DNA of 64,000 bases. It comes from Chitinophaga sp. XS-30 (GTDB lineage Bacteria; Bacteroidota; Bacteroidia; Chitinophagales; Chitinophagaceae). Below, one piece after another: positions 60,320 to 64,000 of this stretch. The DNA is taken from assembly GCF_008086345.1 (NCBI RefSeq), contig NZ_CP043006.1, positions 4,028,032 to 4,092,031 of the forward strand, written 5' to 3'. Both the position numbers and the translations under genes were made by a program. Each line of letters opens with the position of its first letter. Positions within the stretch are counted from its first letter, which is position 1. The notes under the pieces were generated by a model that had not been told where the DNA came from, did not search any database, and saw only the letters and a list, made by a program, of their open reading frames with translations.

Positions 60320-61135
60320 ATGGGCAATCAATACATGGAATGGACAAACCTCATCTGGGCGAAGCTGGACCGATGGCTGCAGGCGGCGATCAAGATGCTG
60401 CCCAACCTGGCCGTGGCGGTGATCGTATTCGTGTGTTTCTACCTGCTGGCCAGGTTTGCCCGGCGAACGATGTACAGGTTATCCTGCCGGTTATCCCATC
60501 AGCCTGCCATCAGCAATTTGCTGTCATCATTGGCCTATGCCGTCATTTTCGCGATCGGACTGTTCACGGCGCTGGAGGTGCTGAAGCTGGACAAAGCGGT
60601 GTCGTCCCTGCTGGCCGGTGCGGGGATCTTGGGGCTGGCGCTGGGTTTTGCGTTCCAGGACCTTACGGCCAACTTTATCTCGGGTATCTATATCACGTTC
60701 AACAAACCATTCAATGTGGGGGATGTCATCGAAACCAATGGCTTCACCGGCAATGTGGAAAAGATACAGTTCCGTTCCACCATCATGCGCACACATGACG
60801 GATTGCACATCATCATTCCGAATAAAGACATTTTTCAGAAGTCCATTATCAACCATTCCCTCTCTACGGAGCGAAAGGTACAGCTCACCCTGCTCATTCC
60901 TTTCAATAAGGAACCGGCGCTGGCCCTGAAAGAGCTGACGGCAACGCTTGCCGAAAGCATCCGGGATCTCAGCCAGGAACCGGACATCTACTTCGAGAAT
61001 ATCGAAGGCACGAACCTGCGGGTGACCATCACTCTCTGGATCAGTAACGGCAGTATTGACGCCTACAACAAAGCCCGGCACGAAATGATCAGCCAGGTGC
61101 TCGAAACCCTGCGGGAAAGGCAGATACTGCCCTGA
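60320..61135 (+). CDS. Small mechanosensitive channel (MscS family)
   Basis: From the ATG at 60320 the protein is 271 residues: three membrane helices (about 20-40, 60-80, 85-110), the pore helix with GAGILGLALGFAFQDLTANF, then the MscS beta domain IYITFNKPFNVGDVIETNGF and GNVEKIQFRSTIMRTHDGLH, and a C-terminal alpha/beta part. MscS opens under membrane tension to release solutes on osmotic downshock. A longer ORF back to 60176 has no membrane or family sequence (many Cys, Arg) and I reject it. The gap 60136-60319 between hmuT and this gene has no ORF I accept. Confidence 0.93.
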   Translation: MGNQYMEWTNLIWAKLDRWLQAAIKMLPNLAVAVIVFVCFYLLARFARRTMYRLSCRLSHQPAISNLLSSLAYAVIFAIGLFTALEVLKLDKAVSSLLAGAGILGLALGFAFQDLTANFISGIYITFNKPFNVGDVIETNGFTGNVEKIQFRSTIMRTHDGLHIIIPNKDIFQKSIINHSLSTERKVQLTLLIPFNKEPALALKELTATLAESIRDLSQEPDIYFENIEGTNLRVTITLWISNGSIDAYNKARHEMISQVLETLRERQILP

Positions 61136-61305
61136 CCTTCTGCCCGATGAGTAGCTGAATACACAGTCTGCACGTTTTCTGTTCAGAAATTTCCCCTACA
61201 GCAGTACAACAACAATTGATTTTAAATGGTGCAGTATTTGTTTTCCAGTCTGATGATGATCAAACCGTGCAACCACATTACATAACAATAAAAAAGCCAT
61301 TAATT

Positions 61306-61566
61306 ATGAAAAAGCCTATCACACCAATTGCTATCATCGCAGTATTCATTGCGTTCATTGTCACACAAAGCAGTGTCAGCTATTCAGGCATTCCCGCGCC
61401 TTCGGCCAGTGAAACGGCCGCGGTAAGGGATACGGTGCCGGAGCAGGAGAAGCCGGACAAAAAGAAGAAAAAAGACCGTAAGGATAAGGATACTTCAAAC
61501 TGGCCGCAGCGGGATACTACGCCCACACCGATGCCTGACACTTTTCCATCAGCATACAGACCGTAA
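61306..61566 (+). CDS. Small exported lysine-rich protein, unknown
   Basis: From the ATG at 61306 the protein has 86 residues: a signal peptide or anchor (MKKPITPIAIIAVFIAFIVT), a Ser/Ala-rich stretch, then a basic block (EKPDKKKKKDRKDKD) and a Pro/Thr-rich end (QRDTTPTPMPDTFPSAYRP). It looks like an unstructured periplasmic or secreted peptide. I know no family. It stands alone and ends at a strong terminator, so it is a real transcription unit rather than a chance ORF. The upstream part of the longer ORF (from 61216) is not signal-peptide-like and is left out. Confidence 0.65.
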   Translation: MKKPITPIAIIAVFIAFIVTQSSVSYSGIPAPSASETAAVRDTVPEQEKPDKKKKKDRKDKDTSNWPQRDTTPTPMPDTFPSAYRP

Positions 61567-61586
61567 TAAAGAATGGGTCGTATTAC

Positions 61587-61624
61587 AAGAAGGCTCCGTC
61601 GTTCGATGGAGCCTTCTTTTTTTG
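61587..61624 (+). terminator. Intrinsic terminator after the lysine-rich protein gene
   Basis: AAGAAGGCTCC (61587-61597) pairs perfectly with GGAGCCTTCTT (61608-61618), an 11-bp stem with a 10-nt loop, followed by a T run to about 61624. It also divides this gene from the converging SRPBCC gene. Confidence 0.9.
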
Positions 61625-61654
61625 TGCCACCGCCGGAATGCCGCGGCGCTGGTT

Positions 61655-62368
61655 TTATATCAGGTTGGGACTTTTCTCTATATGCTGTTTGAAATTCCGG
61701 ACATCGTTCCGCACCAGCCTTTCAAATGCCGGGTTGAGCAGTCTCGCTATGCCTGCGCCGGCAAAGCCTGCAGGTGGCCGGTAGCTGATCACTACATGCA
61801 GTTCCGTTCCGCCATCTTCCAGTTCTTTAAATGTAATTTTTCCTGAATTGGCCACAGCCGCACCTTCCAGGGACCGCCAGCTGATAACTTCATTCTCCCG
61901 GTCTTCCACGATCTCCGCATCCCACTCCAGTGTGAGGTCGCCGGCCAGTTTTACCGTCCAGTGAGAATAACGCTCGTCCTGTACTTCCACATGATGCAGG
62001 TGCGCCATGAACATGGGCAGGTTATCCAGCTTGCGCCAGTACTCATACACGTCCACCGGCGAGCGGTCCACCCGGAATGTGCTGCGGATGTTGACGGCGC
62101 GGGCATGTCTGGCCCTGACGTTGTTCTCTATTACGGCGGACAGCGGGCAATTGCCGGACAGGCCCCGGTACAACAGATAACCGCCCACCAGCATTCGTCC
62201 AAGGGCTTTCAGCGGGGATTTTGAAATGTCCGCCAGGCCAATGTACATGAGTGAGGAACCTGCCGCGGCAGAAACGATCCTGCCGGTTTTTGAAACATTG
62301 ATGACCGTGGTGTTTTCGTAGAGGCTTCCGGCGCGCGGGCTATCCTCCTTGCCTTCGTAATTTGCCAT
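61655..62368 (-). CDS. SRPBCC-domain protein with DUF2892-like N-terminus
   Basis: The 237-residue protein has two parts. Residues about 25-80 (INVSKTGRIVSAAAGSSLMY, then GRMLVGGYLLYRGLSGNCPL) resemble the DUF2892/YgaP-type pair of membrane helices. Residues about 90-235 are an SRPBCC (polyketide cyclase/START-like) domain: RSTFRVDRSPVDVYEYWRKL, NLPMFMAHLHHVEVQDERYS and GGTELHVVISYRPPAGFAG. This combination is found in many bacteria as 'cyclase/dehydrase' and is often linked to stress genes. A hydrophobic ligand is likely, but none is known. It is followed (168 bases away) by a PfpI-family stress protein gene on the same strand. Confidence 0.85.
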   Translation of the reverse strand: MANYEGKEDSPRAGSLYENTTVINVSKTGRIVSAAAGSSLMYIGLADISKSPLKALGRMLVGGYLLYRGLSGNCPLSAVIENNVRARHARAVNIRSTFRVDRSPVDVYEYWRKLDNLPMFMAHLHHVEVQDERYSHWTVKLAGDLTLEWDAEIVEDRENEVISWRSLEGAAVANSGKITFKELEDGGTELHVVISYRPPAGFAGAGIARLLNPAFERLVRNDVRNFKQHIEKSPNLI

Positions 62369-62535
62369 ATCGTCTGTTTTCCATCATCACCGCCAAAACC
62401 TTGCTGAAGTGCAAGGTGGTGATTTACAGCTGATTGCAATAGATCTCATGGGTAGAAAAATACACATGTTGTTGTCCGGAAATAAAAAAGCCATCTTATA
62501 GACATAAGACAGCTCTTCAATTTGATTTTATTTAT

Positions 62536-63126
62536 TCAGCCTAATTGATTTACGCCGGTGGTCTGCCCGCTGCTGACGTGGCGGCCTTCGGCAATCTCTT
62601 CGATCATCTTTTTACAGAAAGCCGGCAGGTCCCCGGGATTACGGCTGGTCACAAGACCGTTGTCCACATGCACTTCCTCGTCCACCCAGGTTGCTCCTGC
62701 ATTGATCAGGTCTGTTTTCAGCGATGGCCAGGAGGTTACGGTGCGGCCTTCCAGCGCGCCTGTTTCGATCAGTATCCAGGGGCCGTGGCAGATAGCGGCA
62801 ATCGGTTTGTTCTTGTCGGTAAATGCGGTCACAAAACTGACTGCACCCGGGTCCATACGAAGCTTGTCCGGGTTCATCACGCCTCCGGGCAATACCAATG
62901 CATCATAGTCATCGGCATTCACTTTGTCTACCGTATTATCCACCCGGTATTCATCGCCCCATTCCTTGTCCGCCCAGGCTTTCACTTTTCCGGGTTTCAG
63001 CGAGATCACCTCCACTGACGCGCCGGCATGCTGCAATGCAGCTACCGGTTCTGTAAATTCAGATTCTTCAAAGCCATCTGTTACCAGCACGGCTACTTTT
63101 TTGTTTTCCAGGTTTTGCTGTGCCAT
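62536..63126 (-). CDS. PfpI/DJ-1-family protein (YhbO type)
   Basis: The 196-residue protein is of the type-1 glutamine amidotransferase-like DJ-1/PfpI group. The catalytic Cys is in IAAICHGPWILIETG (AICHGP), with the conserved Glu region DGFEESEFTEPVAAL and YDALVLPGGVMNPDKLR. YhbO/PfpI proteins protect against oxidative and carbonyl stress; peptidase and deglycase claims exist but are disputed. It lies upstream of the SRPBCC gene on the same strand, both small stress-type proteins. The gap 63127-63254 shows no gene. Confidence 0.92.
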   Translation of the reverse strand: MAQQNLENKKVAVLVTDGFEESEFTEPVAALQHAGASVEVISLKPGKVKAWADKEWGDEYRVDNTVDKVNADDYDALVLPGGVMNPDKLRMDPGAVSFVTAFTDKNKPIAAICHGPWILIETGALEGRTVTSWPSLKTDLINAGATWVDEEVHVDNGLVTSRNPGDLPAFCKKMIEEIAEGRHVSSGQTTGVNQLG

Positions 63127-63254
63127 AAGTTGATTGTTTTGGTGTACAATGTGGTTGCCGGGGATATGACATCAAAAAAGGTTCCTGTCCGCAGAATGCA
63201 GCGCAGCGGGGCTCACAGCTTTATGACATGGGGATTTCCTTACTCAATACGGGG

Positions 63255-64000
63255 TTATTCATCATCTTTGCCCTTCCCGAGCTTCAGCTTCACTTTGCCA
63301 TCCTCCCCATCCACTGCATGCAGATTGATGACGATACCGCGTTTCCGCCTTTTCTGCAGTTCGGCTATGTCAGTGATCAGTTCATCGCCTTTGGGATTGC
63401 GGAGGGGGATCTTCATTTTGATATCGGTGCCTTTTGTCAGGCCGTACACGCCTTCCAGCTCAATGTTCAGTACACTGGAAGAAATGATCATGGGGTAAAT
63501 GATCACTTTGTCGCCTTTTATTTCGAGGGTATTGCTGATGTTATCGAAGGTGATGTTGGACATATCCCGCTTGCGGAAGATAAAGCGCCCGATCTTTTCG
63601 AGCGGCTCAAAGTTCAGCAATGCTCCTTTTTTGAGATCGAAGCGTACGGTGCCGAACATGGAATTGGGGCGCAGCGAAACATTTTCTGTGATACCGCCGC
63701 TTAAGCTCACGTTAGCGGAGAAAGTGCCTTTCAGGTTCTTCCCTTCGATACCATCCTGTCCGAAGTTATCGAATGCATTAAAAAGCTGGTCTACCTGTAC
63801 CTGGTTGATACGGGCATCGAGATTGAACCGGTCGTTCGTACCCGCCTGGGTGATGCTGCCGTTCAGTTGCATGGAACCTCCGGCGGTTTGCAAAGCTGCT
63901 TTGCTCAACTGCACTTTTTCCCTGTCCAGGAACACCGTGGCTTTCACATTCCGGGCAATGAACTTCTGATACTGCACTTTGTGGAGGTCTACCTGCATAT
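63255..64000 (-). CDS. AsmA-like protein, C-terminal part (cut by window edge)
   Basis: The visible 248 codons end at 63255 and run off the right edge. Repeated beta-strand patterns such as ALQTAGGSMQLNGSITQAGT, FNLDARINQVQVDQLF and GTFSANVSLSGGI, then GVYGLTKGTDIKMKIPLR, match the C-terminal AsmA_2/DUF3971-type domain of large AsmA-like proteins. These form bridges between inner and outer membrane and are thought to carry phospholipids. The tail RKRGIVINLHAVDGEDGKVK, ending LGKGKDDE, is typical of the Bacteroidota group. The N-terminal membrane helix is outside the window. Confidence 0.75.
   Translation of the reverse strand, partial: MQVDLHKVQYQKFIARNVKATVFLDREKVQLSKAALQTAGGSMQLNGSITQAGTNDRFNLDARINQVQVDQLFNAFDNFGQDGIEGKNLKGTFSANVSLSGGITENVSLRPNSMFGTVRFDLKKGALLNFEPLEKIGRFIFRKRDMSNITFDNISNTLEIKGDKVIIYPMIISSSVLNIELEGVYGLTKGTDIKMKIPLRNPKGDELITDIAELQKRRKRGIVINLHAVDGEDGKVKLKLGKGKDDE

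Noticed and set aside
1..64000. tRNA, rRNA or riboswitch genes
   Set aside because: I saw no cloverleaf with a conserved TTCGAATC-type arm, no rRNA sequence and no convincing riboswitch core while reading. A tRNAscan or Infernal run would settle this.

Overview
The window looks like chromosomal DNA from a Bacteroidota, most likely family Chitinophagaceae (Chitinophaga or a relative). The evidence is SusC/SusD outer-membrane pairs behind an ECF sigma factor and FecR, a DUF3276 (PUR-alpha-like) protein, a DUF2911 protein, an orphan two-unit FtsX/MacB-type permease, few Shine-Dalgarno sequences, and promoters that fit the Bacteroidota pattern (-33 TTTG, -7 TAnnTTTG). I see no rRNA, tRNA, CRISPR array, insertion sequence or prophage. 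Both ends cut genes: a pyruvate-carboxylase-like gene on the left and an AsmA-like gene on the right.

Layout. 1-5300: start of pyc, a tandem pair of AraC-type proteins of which the first lacks its DNA-binding domain, a CpsB/YwqE-type PHP phosphatase divergent from xerD, and an unrecognised two-domain beta-rich protein. 5300-9200: an operon of two uncharacterised proteins, a histidine kinase and a NarL-type regulator, then a DUF2911 protein; a pair of palindromes 21 bp apart lies upstream. 9200-18300: a PIG-L deacetylase, two tiny membrane proteins and a frameshifted sodium/solute symporter in one unit, a DUF486 protein, an FtsX-type permease, and pyrR-pyrB. 18400-32000: an exported peroxiredoxin, then on the minus strand prfB, pruA, ECF sigma, FecR, two tandem SusC paralogues and one SusD.

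32000-42300: a TspO-like membrane protein, pgi, DUF3276, an MsbA-like exporter, purC, a Rof-like Rho antiterminator, MgtC, a DMT transporter with a fragment of a lost paralogue at its 3' end, and a GT-C-like membrane protein. 42400-48000: four genes matching the mycobacterial decaprenyl-phospho-arabinose pathway (UbiA-type phosphoribosyltransferase, HAD phosphatase, DprE1-like oxidase, DprE2-like reductase), followed by an ABC exporter. 48100-49400: an autoregulated MarR-GNAT-monooxygenase operon. 49659-54833: a 1724-residue protein joining a kinase C-lobe-like region, DUF4011, an SF1 helicase, an apparently inactive nuclease fold and a WGR domain. It overlaps tail to tail with an exonuclease/GIY-YIG gene. 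56200-60100: a haem uptake operon hmuT-hmuU-hmuV/hmuS in which the ATPase and the haem-degrading protein are one reading frame. 60300-64000: an MscS channel, a small exported lysine-rich protein, an SRPBCC protein, a PfpI/DJ-1 protein and the AsmA-like end.

The points most worth a second look are the pseudokinase-helicase-WGR protein, the polyprenyl-phospho-arabinose cluster, the HmuV-HmuS fusion, a prfB recoding site that uses UAA instead of UGA, the two hidden small ORFs in the PIG-L/symporter unit, the homopolymer frameshift in the symporter, and a marR operator built into what looks like a leaderless promoter. All calls come from reading the sequence and from memory of the families; no database search was run.
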